Shown: in pieces, positions 1 to 9,718 of the stretch
How the letters are laid out: the number at the start of each line of letters is the position of its first letter
How positions within the stretch are numbered: the stretch's first letter is position 1
Assembly (NCBI RefSeq): GCF_017916325.1
Contig: NC_090169.1
Location: 686,001 to 750,000, forward strand
Reading direction: 5' to 3'
DNA from: Leishmania martiniquensis
Taxonomy: Eukaryota > Euglenozoa > Kinetoplastea > Trypanosomatida > Trypanosomatidae
Length of the DNA stretch: 64,000 bases
Notes under the pieces: model-generated
Seen by the model: only the letters and a program-made list of their open reading frames with translations
Told to the model about the DNA's origin: nothing
The model's database searches: none
Program-made: the position numbers and the translations under genes

Positions 1-661
1 GGAACCACACAGCAATGAATAGCGCCTCATAAAAGGACGCGTCAGGTTCGATCTGGTCGGTGCTTAGCATCTCGCTCAAGATGAGCCGCACCTCGCTTTC
101 ACTCCGAAGCAGACCACTGCATATTAGCGTCGCGTAGAAGTCATGCAGCGCGCGGAAGTACGGGCGGCGGCTCGCCGCCTCGCCTGAGTGTGATGTGACA
201 CCATTGGTTTGCATCCACATCTCCTTCAGCTTTTGGAGGGCAGAAGATGTCATCGGCGCTGCGGTTTCTTGCGGCGCACGGGCAGCACCTGATACTACCT
301 GAGGATGAGACGCCAGCAAACGCCGAAGCAGCACCTGCATGTCGGCATGGATAGAACTCAAGCCGTCCAGAAGAATATGGTCTCGATACTGGACGCGCCG
401 GTCAGCCAAAAAACGCATGTATACACCGGTCATCTGCGCGCGGTGCTGCTGCAGCTCTCCAATACATGTGACCAAACTCGCCGTGTCGTCATCGCTGCGA
501 GGTGTGGACGACTGCGCCAGCCCAGCACTCAAGCAGCTCTGTGGGGACGACGACACAGCCTCGTCATTCGAGACAGATTTCCATGCTTGAGTGGAGTAAA
601 CTCGGCGCGCACATCTCTGCACGCTGGCAGCGCAGGACGGCATTCGTGACGTCTGAGTCAT
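1..661 (-). CDS. Partial hypothetical protein, possibly mitochondrial and PPR-like (C-terminus beyond window)
   Basis: An open minus-strand frame runs from an ATG at 659-661 off the left edge, giving about 220 residues. An in-frame ATG at 758-760 would add 33 residues, but it lies directly after the pyrimidine-rich tract at about 770-815, so the 661 start leaves a more normal 5' UTR. The N-terminus is rich in Arg, Ser and Ala with few acidic residues, as in mitochondrial presequences. Further on are helical segments such as RALHDFYATLICSGLL and PDASFYEALFIAVWF; the second resembles the start of a pentatricopeptide (PPR) motif, where a Pro-Asp precedes an aromatic-rich helix. PPR proteins are common mitochondrial RNA-binding factors in trypanosomatids. 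With a single motif-like stretch visible, the family call is tentative, but the reading frame itself is sound. Confidence 0.6.
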   Translation of the reverse strand, partial: MTQTSRMPSCAASVQRCARRVYSTQAWKSVSNDEAVSSSPQSCLSAGLAQSSTPRSDDDTASLVTCIGELQQHRAQMTGVYMRFLADRRVQYRDHILLDGLSSIHADMQVLLRRLLASHPQVVSGAARAPQETAAPMTSSALQKLKEMWMQTNGVTSHSGEAASRRPYFRALHDFYATLICSGLLRSESEVRLILSEMLSTDQIEPDASFYEALFIAVWF

Positions 662-1520
662 CGTGCTGCGCGTGCAAATGATCCGCCTCACAGTTGTTTG
701 TGGTGCTCTCGTGCGAAGAGAGGAGCCGCCCTTTCGCTGGAAAAAAGCGCGAAACTGCATTACCTTTGTCGACGATGATAAGGCCGGGGGAGGAGGAAGA
801 TGCCAGTGAAGAGGAGAAGCTCCACGTCAGGGGTTATGCACAGAACACCGTGTGTGTGTGTGTGCATACAGCAGGCGCTGCTGGCTGTCGCGCGCGGTTC
901 AGTTGTCCGGCGTGGTGTGAAATGAGGAAAGGGCACAGGAAAGGGGAGGGGAGACGAGGGTTTGGGTGCGATCACATCGTAAAACGGTGCGCTTCCAGAA
1001 GAGCTCCCGGAGAGGTGCCGGCAGCCATGGCAGTTCCATTCAAGGTGCAGAGCAGGTTGCCCTTGCCTCCAAACGTCTCGTGCGTCCTTCGTTGCCACTA
1101 AGCCAGTGCCGCACGAAGTACCTCGCAGTTCTGACCGCGCTACAGCGGTAGAGGGCCGAGCAACAACACACAGTCGCCGGAAAGAGGTGCCGCTGGCTTG
1201 CAGAAGGATGCGGCGATATTCCTGCAGTTTCTGTTCTTCTCGCCATCGTTTTGGAGATGAATAGAAAGCGGGTGGGTGAGGGGCAGGGGCAGACTCTCGC
1301 GGGGGCTCCAAGTGGGAAGCACCGCAGCACAGTGGCACTACACGCCCGACCACCCACAACACAGGATAGAGAAGACTAAACGTCCACAGATGCACGCACA
1401 GGGGCACCTCTCTCACGCGGTGCGTACGCGTGTCAACGGCGACACCAATCGTGGAGAGCGGCACTGCGCAAGCAGCAACAGGCGCCTTTGTGTTTCCACT
1501 CCATGACCTCGTCCGTCCCG
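662..1520. other. Intergenic region between SNF8 and the left-edge gene
   Basis: No credible gene. It should hold the SNF8 3' UTR and the 5' UTR of the left-edge gene. A TG repeat lies near 850-866 and a pyrimidine-rich tract (minus sense) at about 770-960. A long minus frame spans 760-1524 but has no ATG near its beginning, and its translation looks like UTR. Confidence 0.6.
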
Positions 1521-2705
1521 TCAATCTTGCGAGAGCAGTGACACGAACCAGTACACAATCTCCTCCTTCTCGGCTGCCTCCACCGTGCCCGTGCGCTTGC
1601 TCCTCCGCACCGCCTTCACTTCTTCAGTAGACGAGAGGACGGGCTTCGGCAGTGCAGAGGAGTCCGTGAGGGCGACAGGCGTCGTGGCGCGGCCGTCCGA
1701 TCCGTCCTGCGACTCCTCGATCCATACCGTGCCTTCCTGCACCATCCGCCTCAACGCAGCACGGGCGCGATGCGTCTCCCAGTGAAGGCCGCTCGCGATC
1801 TGTGACTCTCGCACGGCCACGCACTGCTGTGCCAGCGACAACGAGACGTCAGGGTGGTTGCTTGGGTCCTTGTCGAGATCGAAGGAGTGAGCGCCCAAAG
1901 CGTAGGCGGCGCCTACGCCACTGCGGTGGGTGCTTCTTGCCATCTCCGTCGCCTGCGAACCGGGCACCACTGACGCTGGCGCGTGGTTCCTCTGCTCCTC
2001 TGAGGCTGCTTGCTTCGTGGTCTCCACCTGATATTTTTGCAGCCCAAGAACATAATTCAGCAAGAGTACCACGTCTCCCCCATGCACGCCGTCTGGAGTG
2101 GTCTGGATGTAGGACACCCCACCCAACTTCACCACGTTGTAGCCGGCCCCGAGCACAGAGAGCTTGGAGAGAGCCGTCAGGATGTCGGCCTCAGAGATGA
2201 CGATCCGCTTGCCCTCACTCGGGTCATCACGCTTGTTGCCGCAGCTTCTGCCGCTCTTCGGCGGCGATGCATGGCGGCTGCGGGCGTCGCCACCCAGTAG
2301 GGAGCTGGTGTCATATGCCTTCTGCAGAAAGAACTGCACACGCTGCAGCGGCACGTAGGCACCGCAAAACTTGCGCTCTTGCATGCACGCTTCGACAGTG
2401 CGGCTGGCAAGCTGGTAATAGAAGTCACCGAGTCCGAGGGCGTCAGCAAACACGTTTTTTCTCGATGAGATGAGGTCGACGCCAAGTGAGTCAGCTAGCT
2501 GGCGAAACCGCGCACGAACGACAGGGTCTTCCTTGATGTCGGACTTGTGATTACGCGCCAGCACCTTCAGCTGTGCCTGAAGCTCCTCTAGCTGATCTTC
2601 AATTTGACCCACACGCTCCGCCGTGATTTGCGCGCCGAGGTCTGCCATGCGCTGCTGCTGCTGGCGTTCTTGCAGCACGTGACCGACTCCGACGCGACGC
2701 CTCAT
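1521..2705 (-). CDS. SNF8: ESCRT-II complex subunit SNF8/VPS22 (EAP30)
   Basis: The 394-residue product is the ESCRT-II subunit that helps sort ubiquitinated membrane proteins into multivesicular bodies on late endosomes. It opens with MRRRVGVGHVLQ, matching the conserved N-terminus of VPS22. A coiled-coil helix follows (about 25-60), then the segment DALGLGDFYYQLASRTVEAC near residue 88, which corresponds to the family's GVGDFYYELGVQIIEVC. Two winged-helix domains follow: the first holds ALSKLSVLGAGYNVVKLGG, and the second holds LHWETHRARAALRRMVQEGTVWIEE. Human SNF8 is about 258 residues. The extra length sits in polar insertions at about 135-170, 225-290 and 335-370. The conserved N-terminus supports the first ATG, although the nearest AG after the pyrimidine tract is only 2 nt upstream. 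Confidence 0.93.
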   Translation of the reverse strand: MRRRVGVGHVLQERQQQQRMADLGAQITAERVGQIEDQLEELQAQLKVLARNHKSDIKEDPVVRARFRQLADSLGVDLISSRKNVFADALGLGDFYYQLASRTVEACMQERKFCGAYVPLQRVQFFLQKAYDTSSLLGGDARSRHASPPKSGRSCGNKRDDPSEGKRIVISEADILTALSKLSVLGAGYNVVKLGGVSYIQTTPDGVHGGDVVLLLNYVLGLQKYQVETTKQAASEEQRNHAPASVVPGSQATEMARSTHRSGVGAAYALGAHSFDLDKDPSNHPDVSLSLAQQCVAVRESQIASGLHWETHRARAALRRMVQEGTVWIEESQDGSDGRATTPVALTDSSALPKPVLSSTEEVKAVRRSKRTGTVEAAEKEEIVYWFVSLLSQD

Positions 2706-3408
2706 GCCTAAAGAGAGGAAAAAGGGTGGGGTGGGGGCTCAGCGAGAAGGCCGCCACAGCAGCAAAGGCGCGTGTGAAGAGGTGACACCCCGAAAAGAGC
2801 GGGAGAGTGATCTCGTCGCGTACAGACTGCACGGAGCGAGAGCAATTCACAGAAAAGAGCCACTGACTGACACAGCCTGCGCTGCGCAGATGCAGCAGCT
2901 GGTGAAAAAAAAAGAACAAGGAGGGGTGGGGGTGATGTGAGGGAGGCAAAGAAGATTCAGAAGATGGCACTGCCCTCGTAGCAGGACGCTCTCTCCAAGA
3001 CATCTCATGCACGCGCACTCCGGAGAGCACCGGGGCGACGGACCACTGTACTGCAGAAGAGCAGCGAAGAAAAAACGTGCGCCGTATGTACTGTGCATGT
3101 AAAGCCCGCCGTAACCGTTACACGGCGCACTTCCGTTCAGAAGAGGCTGCGCGCAGCCGTGGTCACATCACCACATTTGTCTTTGTTATCGGCTTTTTTT
3201 CTCGCTTCCTTTCGTGCGCAACTGAGCACCAAAGATCTGCAGTTGCTGCGACGTGTACACACGGCATGCTGAACGGTACCAAGAGCCGGAACACGTGCAT
3301 GAAGGTGTGGGGAGGGGGTGAGGGGGCTCATGTGCAGGAGAGGGAGCGATGAGTACGTTAGACAACGCCACTCCAATTGGCTTTCGGCGTATAGCAGCCG
3401 GCGTTGAT
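2706..3408. other. Intergenic region upstream of SNF8
   Basis: No gene seen. In the transcribed sense, a strong pyrimidine tract at about 2710-2735 ends at an AG (2708-2709) directly before the SNF8 ATG. Another pyrimidine run lies at 2903-2950. The rest is expected to be the 3' UTR of the 1020-residue protein. Confidence 0.55.
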
Positions 3409-6400
3409 TCAACGACCCGTGAAGGGCTTGAGGAGAGGCTGGCCGGCCACGAAATCACCCGCACTGGTGATCCGCCGCAACATCGCGAGTCTACGTCGAC
3501 GCTCCGCTTCAACTGCCAGAAGCTGGTCCTCTACGCGCTGCTGCCTCGCTGACCATGACTCGCTTATTGCGGGTGCTGTGCTGTAAGGATCCACGCGCTG
3601 AAGCGCCGTCTGTGCCGACATCGGCCTATCAGGTAGACTTTGCACATCTTCTGCATCCGCCGAGGCGCTCGTCACACTCGGCTGCCACTCTAAGCCAGGA
3701 ACAGCTGCCATCATGGACGCCGCCACGCTTTCACCAGGCAACAAATCACACTGCGTCGAGGTGTCCCTGTGGTCCTTGGATGCGGGGCCTTGCGTACACG
3801 GATGCTTCAGGTCGTCTCTATCGCTTTGTGACTGCCGCTTGACATGGGAGGAAGCACCACGGCGGTCGCTCGTCTTCCTCTGCGGCGGCTCATCCCACCT
3901 TCTCACTTGTTGCTGTTGCGGCTGCCTTGCCTGTCGACATTCTTTTAGCTCCACGGCGTTTCGGTAACCATGCGTGCCGACGTTTGAGCTCGTCCCGAGA
4001 GACTCTGCGACCTGGAGCGGAGAAGGCTGGGCAGCAGCGGGACTTGTTCCTGAGGAGACTGCGGGACGCGCCGCTTGCTCGTTTTCCAGAGTGTGGGCGC
4101 TCTCTGAACTCGATACAGAGACATCCGCGACCGCCGCGACGTCGCCCCAGAGGTCGCCATATGCAGAGATGCGCTGCCACCCTTGTGTTTCGCTTTGGCC
4201 GTGCGCTGTTCGCGTTGCCGGTTTCGGTGGTGTACAACCTTGCGGTGCCGTAGCAGCATCACCAGTAGCTGCTGCAGGAGAGGCGTTCGAATGCTGCGCG
4301 CGTTTCAGCTCTCGAAGTTTGTCGCGGCAGATGCGCGCGCTGTGCGGAGCAACTCTAGGATGAAACGAAGGTGGCTCCATCTCTTCACGAAGCGCTACCC
4401 CTGCCGCCCTGCGTGCGTTTGTGGCCTCTAACCGTAGAAGAGAGGTGCGGGTGTGCAGAGGTGTCTTCGCAGGCGCTGACCCGCTGCGGCAGCGCTGCGA
4501 GGAGCCGGGTCGCTCTCTTACGTAGTCGTTGCTGTTCCTCCTTCGGTCACCGAGGCGTACGCCGGAGTGGCGCCTGCCATCATTCGTCCGCTCCGCTATC
4601 CCTGTGACTGCGCCATGGCGAATTTTGCAGGACACATTCCACCTAGGCGGCGGTGTGTCAGTCGCGCGTTGGAAGATCGGCGGTGCACACCGCTTATCTT
4701 GAAAAGGCATAGACGACTCTTTCACGCCTTTGGCAGACAAAGAGCGACCGGGATAAAGCCTCGCGAGAAGCGCGCGCAGGTCTGCTTTCGGCGCCGAGCA
4801 GCGTGGTGCCTCGTCGCGATCACCGGCTACCACCGCAATCTCGACGCGCCGCGGCAGTGACGGCTCGGCATACGACCGTCCCATGGGGGCCGAAGGCGCG
4901 TAGCTGTCCTCGGAACGTTGAGCTGCCGTGCCGGTCGTCTTGCCCTGCTCCGCGGCGGAAGACGCGATGACGGCGGCGGTTACCTCAACTGGCACGCGGT
5001 AGGCATCGGATATCACCTCTGACTCAGCACCAGTTTCCACCGCTCGAGAGTCCATAGGCTGACCCCTGCCAACGCCGACGTGCGGGGATAGGTGCCAACG
5101 ACTCTCCTGGCTGCCAGAGAAAGAATGTGTCACCACGGACTTCGCCACACCGCCGGACGGTGGCGCCAGGAATGGCGCTCGCGGTCGTCGCCGTCGTGCA
5201 TTGCAGTGGTCGAGCAGGTCATCTGAGGCGAATGACGCAGCGTGTAAGGGAGTGGAGGTGAGCTGTGCGCTCTTCTCCGCCTTGTTCCCGGATCGGATGC
5301 CAGCGGCATCCTCCCGTGGCGTACAGAGTGGGAAGCGCAACACCCTTTCAACGGCCTCGGGCTGATGATCCTCGGTGCTGTTGAAGAGAGGGCGGCTTGT
5401 CCGGTCGAGGCCAATTCGGACTTCCTTAGCGTGCAGAGGAGCATACGATGGCGCCTCCGTGCCCACCAGCAGCGATGCCGCATGCGCCTTCATCATGAAC
5501 AAAGGCTGCTGCCGAGCGTGGTTGTCGTGCTTCTGCGATGCAGGCGTGCCTTCCGCACTCCACCTCCAATGCCTTGGAGATGCAGTCAGCTGCGCAGACA
5601 GCGGAGAGCTCGTCGAGTTGGAGCCGAGGCGTATGCGGGCGACGGGCGCACCACGGCGGCGCCGCTGTGCGTCCTCGGCTTTTTCGAACCCGTCGGAGAC
5701 GGCGGTGGACGAGGTGGTCGCGGACGAGCTCGTTTCTTCCCACATCTCTGGAATGACCGGCGAGTTGTCCAGAGCCACGCCGACTCCGCGTGGGGCAGAG
5801 AACGCGGACTCAGCGGCTGCGCTGCCGTTGCCGCACCCCATGGGTGTGGCCTCTACTTGGGGCAGCTCACCGTCCTCGGTCTCAATTGTCGAGGCGAGGA
5901 ATTCCTCAATGTAGGCGCGCGCCGGCGCTGGGCTGCGATGAAAAAGCTCCGAAGCCCGCGACGACGAGATCGAGGGGGATCGCGCGGCTCCGCCACTGCC
6001 TGCGCGGCATTTACCTTCCGCTTCCTCCTCTTCACTTCGGTCGCTGGGCAGACACTGCGTGGGCCGCCGAGGTGGGGGCGAGGTGCCAAGGTAGAAGTCG
6101 ATGATACTACGTACTGGCGAAGTTGACGCGTTTCGTGAGGGAGACCCTGTTGTTAACGTGCTGAGGAGCTGCGCGGGCGAGGCTGGAGCGGGGGCGATAT
6201 TGCGCCTCTGCGCCGAGCAGTTCGTGGCGCACCCTCTAGGCGCCGCTGAGCGAGCGAACGTCTTGTGGGCCGGGCGAAAGCGATGGTGCTCGACACCAGA
6301 GCTTGACAAGGGTGACGTAGATGTGGATTCGCTCCCCCAAGTAAAGGGCGCCGGCGAGGTGCCTGCTTCCGAGTGCGTCGGCGTCGTCCTCTCCACTGTA

Positions 6401-6471
6401 TGCGCCCGCGTATCCTCCTCGAGGAGGAGAGCCGGAGCCTCGTGCGCCGGGAAAGCGCGTGAGGGGCGCAT
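3409..6471 (-). CDS. Hypothetical protein, 1020 aa, low complexity
   Basis: A single uninterrupted 1020-residue frame with an ATG at 6469-6471 and an in-frame TAG three codons upstream, so the start is well bounded. No domain was recognised. The protein is rich in Ser, Ala, Arg and Pro, with long probably disordered stretches. A short motif occurs twice in the N-terminal third: SIIDFYLGTS near residue 122 and AYIEEFLAST near residue 187. The C-terminus has a short charged helix (RVEDQLLAVEAERRRRLAMLRR) likely to form a coiled coil, then a conserved-looking tail ending LLKPFTGR. Such proteins in trypanosomatids are often cytoskeletal or regulatory, but nothing here shows a function. The frame keeps its length over 3 kb between typical intergenic sequence, so it is very likely a real gene. 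Confidence 0.8.
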   Translation of the reverse strand: MRPSRAFPAHEAPALLLEEDTRAHTVERTTPTHSEAGTSPAPFTWGSESTSTSPLSSSGVEHHRFRPAHKTFARSAAPRGCATNCSAQRRNIAPAPASPAQLLSTLTTGSPSRNASTSPVRSIIDFYLGTSPPPRRPTQCLPSDRSEEEEAEGKCRAGSGGAARSPSISSSRASELFHRSPAPARAYIEEFLASTIETEDGELPQVEATPMGCGNGSAAAESAFSAPRGVGVALDNSPVIPEMWEETSSSATTSSTAVSDGFEKAEDAQRRRRGAPVARIRLGSNSTSSPLSAQLTASPRHWRWSAEGTPASQKHDNHARQQPLFMMKAHAASLLVGTEAPSYAPLHAKEVRIGLDRTSRPLFNSTEDHQPEAVERVLRFPLCTPREDAAGIRSGNKAEKSAQLTSTPLHAASFASDDLLDHCNARRRRPRAPFLAPPSGGVAKSVVTHSFSGSQESRWHLSPHVGVGRGQPMDSRAVETGAESEVISDAYRVPVEVTAAVIASSAAEQGKTTGTAAQRSEDSYAPSAPMGRSYAEPSLPRRVEIAVVAGDRDEAPRCSAPKADLRALLARLYPGRSLSAKGVKESSMPFQDKRCAPPIFQRATDTPPPRWNVSCKIRHGAVTGIAERTNDGRRHSGVRLGDRRRNSNDYVRERPGSSQRCRSGSAPAKTPLHTRTSLLRLEATNARRAAGVALREEMEPPSFHPRVAPHSARICRDKLRELKRAQHSNASPAAATGDAATAPQGCTPPKPATRTAHGQSETQGWQRISAYGDLWGDVAAVADVSVSSSESAHTLENEQAARPAVSSGTSPAAAQPSPLQVAESLGTSSNVGTHGYRNAVELKECRQARQPQQQQVRRWDEPPQRKTSDRRGASSHVKRQSQSDRDDLKHPCTQGPASKDHRDTSTQCDLLPGESVAASMMAAVPGLEWQPSVTSASADAEDVQSLPDRPMSAQTALQRVDPYSTAPAISESWSARQQRVEDQLLAVEAERRRRLAMLRRITSAGDFVAGQPLLKPFTGR

Positions 6472-8656
6472 GCTCCCCTATTTCCGCCTCCGATGTCCTT
6501 TCAGTGAGCCTGTGAACTCTTTCTCTATGAAGAAGTCAATGACAACGCTGCTATGGGTGTCTCTCCCTTCTCTCTCTCTGTCCCTCTTTATGACCGGAGG
6601 GGTGCAGGTGCGCTGCCAGAGTCTAACGGGTGTTGGCGCCGCTTGTCGGCGGGCATGCGTAGTTGATGTGTGCGTCTATATCTGTGATATGCCAGCGCTG
6701 CCTAGATGCGTAGGTGCAGGAGATTCTGCATACAAACAAAGAACAAAGCAGCACCAAAGAAAAAATAGCCGGCTCTCTGCAGTGCTTGGCCAGCTTGACT
6801 GACTTACCACGCTCACAAAAGCGCTGCCGTCTTCAGTATTGCCACGGTGGAACACGCACGTGCCACGAAACGCGATCCATGCAAGCAAGAACGGCGGTGA
6901 CCGCAAGTAGGAGAGAGGGAGGCGGGCAGAGAGCTCGGAAAATGGCAGGCACGGAACGCCGCCGGGGGGGCATCACTTGTTGAATTCTTCCCGAGCAGCC
7001 CGCAGGCGGAAAGATGTTGGCCAATTCGGGTGTGCAGGAGCGCCTGAAGCACAAATTGTATTCCCTGTACAGATTGTTAGAGAGGAAGGAGGAGGGAGAG
7101 AGGCCATTTTAGCAGCGCGAGCACTCAGGCGCAGGCTTGCAGAGACGCCGCGCTGTCTGCCTTTGCATTTCGTGCCACGCAGCATGCGCCTCTATCGCTT
7201 TTTGCAATCCATCGCTCTTCTCTCTTGTTCTTTTCTGCACCGTTGGCGCGACGGGGAGAAAGGGAGAGGGGCGTGAGAGGGAGAGAGGAGGTGTGCGTGC
7301 GTGCGTTGATGCACGCGTGTAGCGGCATCAAAATCCACCATTGGATCTGCTCTCTGCACCCCTTTGGGTGCCTCTGCGCTTTGGCCCTAGTGCGGGTGAA
7401 CAACACCAAGGAAGGGGCCTGAGCGAGGCAAGGCAGGCGCCCTCAACGCGCACGCCCGTACACCCGCAGACGGACCGTGGCCCTCACGCACCAACCTTCA
7501 GGTGCACACTGCGTATTTGTTGAGGCTCCATAAACAAAGAGTGGCGCACATGATGCCATCACTCGGGCGTTCCTCCACCAATTATCCCACACAGTCACGC
7601 AGAGACGATAAATGTTATTAGCGCAACGTCCCGCCCATGGCACTAAAAAAATATGAGAGAGAGTACACAGCGCAACACTTGCACAAACATATCTTCAGCA
7701 CTCACATTCACACACACACATACACACACAAAGGCACCAAGAGACCACTGCCCGCTACATATCAGGCGATCAGCAACCATCGCTTAAAGAAGAAAACAGA
7801 GGGAGTTGAGTTGACATGAGCTAAAACAGACGTGAAGGAGTGTGAGCTGTAGTGCGCACAACTTCCCCGCTGGACTCCATCTCAGCCACAGAGCGCACAG
7901 ATCTCTGCTGACTGATACGCAGGGGTATGCACCGAATGCACAGCACTGTGGCTGCCCCCCTCCTTGCCTTCACCTCGAAGTCCATGCCGGCCGCACAAGC
8001 TTCGACAGAGCGCGGGCTGCAGCACCCGAGCTCTTCGCACCTGCCGCAAGGGCTTTCTGGGCATCAAGGTCATCGAGTCCCTCTAGAAGTCAGGTGTGAA
8101 AGCCCTTCCCCTTTTTTTTGCTCCGCTACTCCTCCTCCTCTGCGTTATTTTTTTTTTTCGTGGTCTACTGTTTTTCCTTCACAAAGAAGACGAGATTCGC
8201 TCGACTGGGCTCTCACAGGGCCTATCTGCCTCCCCCATCCGCCGATTTTTCTGTGATTATCTTCAGGGGCTTTTCTCAACTTCACACCTCTATGCGCGCT
8301 TGCACATGATATCAGTCCCCGAAGAGGCCCCCACACCTCAGAACCTCGATACCGACACGACAGTGGGTCTGAATAGTTGCCACACACAAACGAGCTATTC
8401 GCGTGACAGTCGCGACTGCAGTGGACATTCGCACGTGGGCAGTGGGGGAGGTGCACGCAGCGGTAAACATGTACATGTACGTATACACACACATACATAT
8501 ATATATGTATATATATGTATATGTGTCTTCCGTTGAGTGCGTATTGTGGGACAGGGGCGGGGGAGGGGGGAGGAGGAGGGGCATTCGTTCTGCTGCAGAG
8601 GGTCCATTCGAGTCCGCAGATGCAGCCTCATTCGTTTCTTGGCCGTTTCTTGCGCG
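6472..8656. other. Long intergenic region with CA and TA-rich microsatellites
   Basis: About 2.2 kb without a convincing gene. It contains a CA-rich tract at 7706-7732, T runs near 8110-8160, and a palindromic CA/TA microsatellite (8469-8527). A 39-codon gene-like minus stretch at about 7975-8090 lacks an ATG and is bounded by stops. The region should hold the 3' UTR of the phosphatase-fold gene and the 5' UTR of the 1020-residue gene. Confidence 0.5.
8469..8527. repeat. CA/TA/TG palindromic microsatellite
   Basis: An alternating purine-pyrimidine run of CA, then TA, then TG units, able to fold on itself. It lies in the probable 3' UTR of the gene at 8657-9718. Similar tracts occur near 50268 and 51157. 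Confidence 0.8.
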
Positions 8657-9718
8657 CTAGACGGTGTTTTTGCAGTTCTCTACCTTCTCACCGCTTGTGC
8701 AAATGCCCAGCAGGCGCGACGAGTTCGAGGTCGTGCCCTTGAACCAGTGCTTGATGGTCTTCGCCACATCCGTGGTCTGCGCATCCTCCTCGATATCCTT
8801 CAGCTGCACGAGCTCGCCCTTCGTGTACACCGCTACAAGCAGCGGCGCTGCCTTCTCGGCATTCGCCCCGTCACTGGTGAGAATCAGGAGCCAGTTCTCG
8901 GATACTTTGCTGGTGCGCTCAGAGAGGGCCAGGGCGATGCGGCCCACAGCAGCGTCGAGGAGGTTCACTAGGCTACGTTCCTGCACCACCCGCTCCACGT
9001 TGTTTACTTCCGCCTCGACAAGCGGGCTCACCTGGAAGTACAGAGCATCGGCCGACTCGTTCACCATCTTCTCAAAGGCGAGCAGAATTTCTTGGTTGTA
9101 CAGCTGCGCACAATCATCGCAGGTGATGTACTTGCGGAAGGCGTTGCAGTAGGCCGACGCCTTCGCTTCCGGGCACCTCTGCCCTGAGCACTCAGTGTCT
9201 AGCAGCCCCACCTGCGGGCACGGGTCCGTGCCCTCTTTCCCCGAGGACCAATAAGTGGAGGGTGCTGCCACTACAACCTTCTTCTTCTGCGCCTTCAGCC
9301 AGCCAAAGATGGTGGTGACGCCAGCCAGCGTGTCGGCGGCGACTGTAGCGGAACCAGTGAGAAGGTTGACGAGGGGGTTCGTCGTGTTGTAGTTAGCGGC
9401 GACGGACGCCAATCGCCCGCCCTTTCTGGAGAGGAGGCGCATGAAGGGTGACTTATTGCTCTTCATCGCGCGACTGACCGACATGGGCGACAGCCCCTTT
9501 GCCACGAGGATTACCGCCTTGGGCTTTCCTGTACCGCCGACAGTCTTGCGTGCCGTATTCGAGACGACAGCCAGGCAAGCAAGGAGCAGGAAGACGACGG
9601 CCGTGACGAGCACCGTGCGGCGCAGCGCGCGCGCATGCAGGGCCTCTTTCACCTCGATGTTCGTGTGTGTGCCCGGCTCCTTCGGCGGGGGCAGTTTTCT
9701 GTGGTGGAGCGACGGCAT
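8657..9718 (-). CDS. Type II membrane protein with degenerate alkaline-phosphatase-like domain
   Basis: The 353-residue protein starts at the ATG at 9716-9718; the frame stays open further upstream but only reaches a TTG. Residues 35-53 form one clear membrane helix after a basic segment, predicting a type II protein with a lumenal or external C-terminal domain. That domain follows the order of the alkaline phosphatase/phosphodiesterase superfamily: an initial beta strand (KPKAVILVAKGLSP), a nucleophile region (NTTNPLVNLLTGSA), a segment GVTTIFGWLKAQKKKVVVAA, and a late strand LLILTSDGANAEKAAPLLV. In active members the first strand ends in a metal-binding Asp and the late strand reads TSDHG; here these are Lys-Gly and TSDG-Ala. 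It may therefore be a pseudoenzyme. Several Asn-x-Ser/Thr sites and six or more Cys suggest a secretory-pathway location. The fold assignment is by eye. Confidence 0.6.
   Translation of the reverse strand: MPSLHHRKLPPPKEPGTHTNIEVKEALHARALRRTVLVTAVVFLLLACLAVVSNTARKTVGGTGKPKAVILVAKGLSPMSVSRAMKSNKSPFMRLLSRKGGRLASVAANYNTTNPLVNLLTGSATVAADTLAGVTTIFGWLKAQKKKVVVAAPSTYWSSGKEGTDPCPQVGLLDTECSGQRCPEAKASAYCNAFRKYITCDDCAQLYNQEILLAFEKMVNESADALYFQVSPLVEAEVNNVERVVQERSLVNLLDAAVGRIALALSERTSKVSENWLLILTSDGANAEKAAPLLVAVYTKGELVQLKDIEEDAQTTDVAKTIKHWFKGTTSNSSRLLGICTSGEKVENCKNTV

Noticed and set aside
760..1524. 254-codon minus frame between SNF8 and the left-edge gene
   Set aside because: It begins with TTG, has no ATG until near the end, and its translation is UTR-like.
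7975..8090. 39-codon minus stretch that looks gene-like (LEGLDDLDAQKALAAGAKS)
   Set aside because: Stops bound it on both sides and there is no ATG; it could be an eroded gene fragment but cannot be supported.
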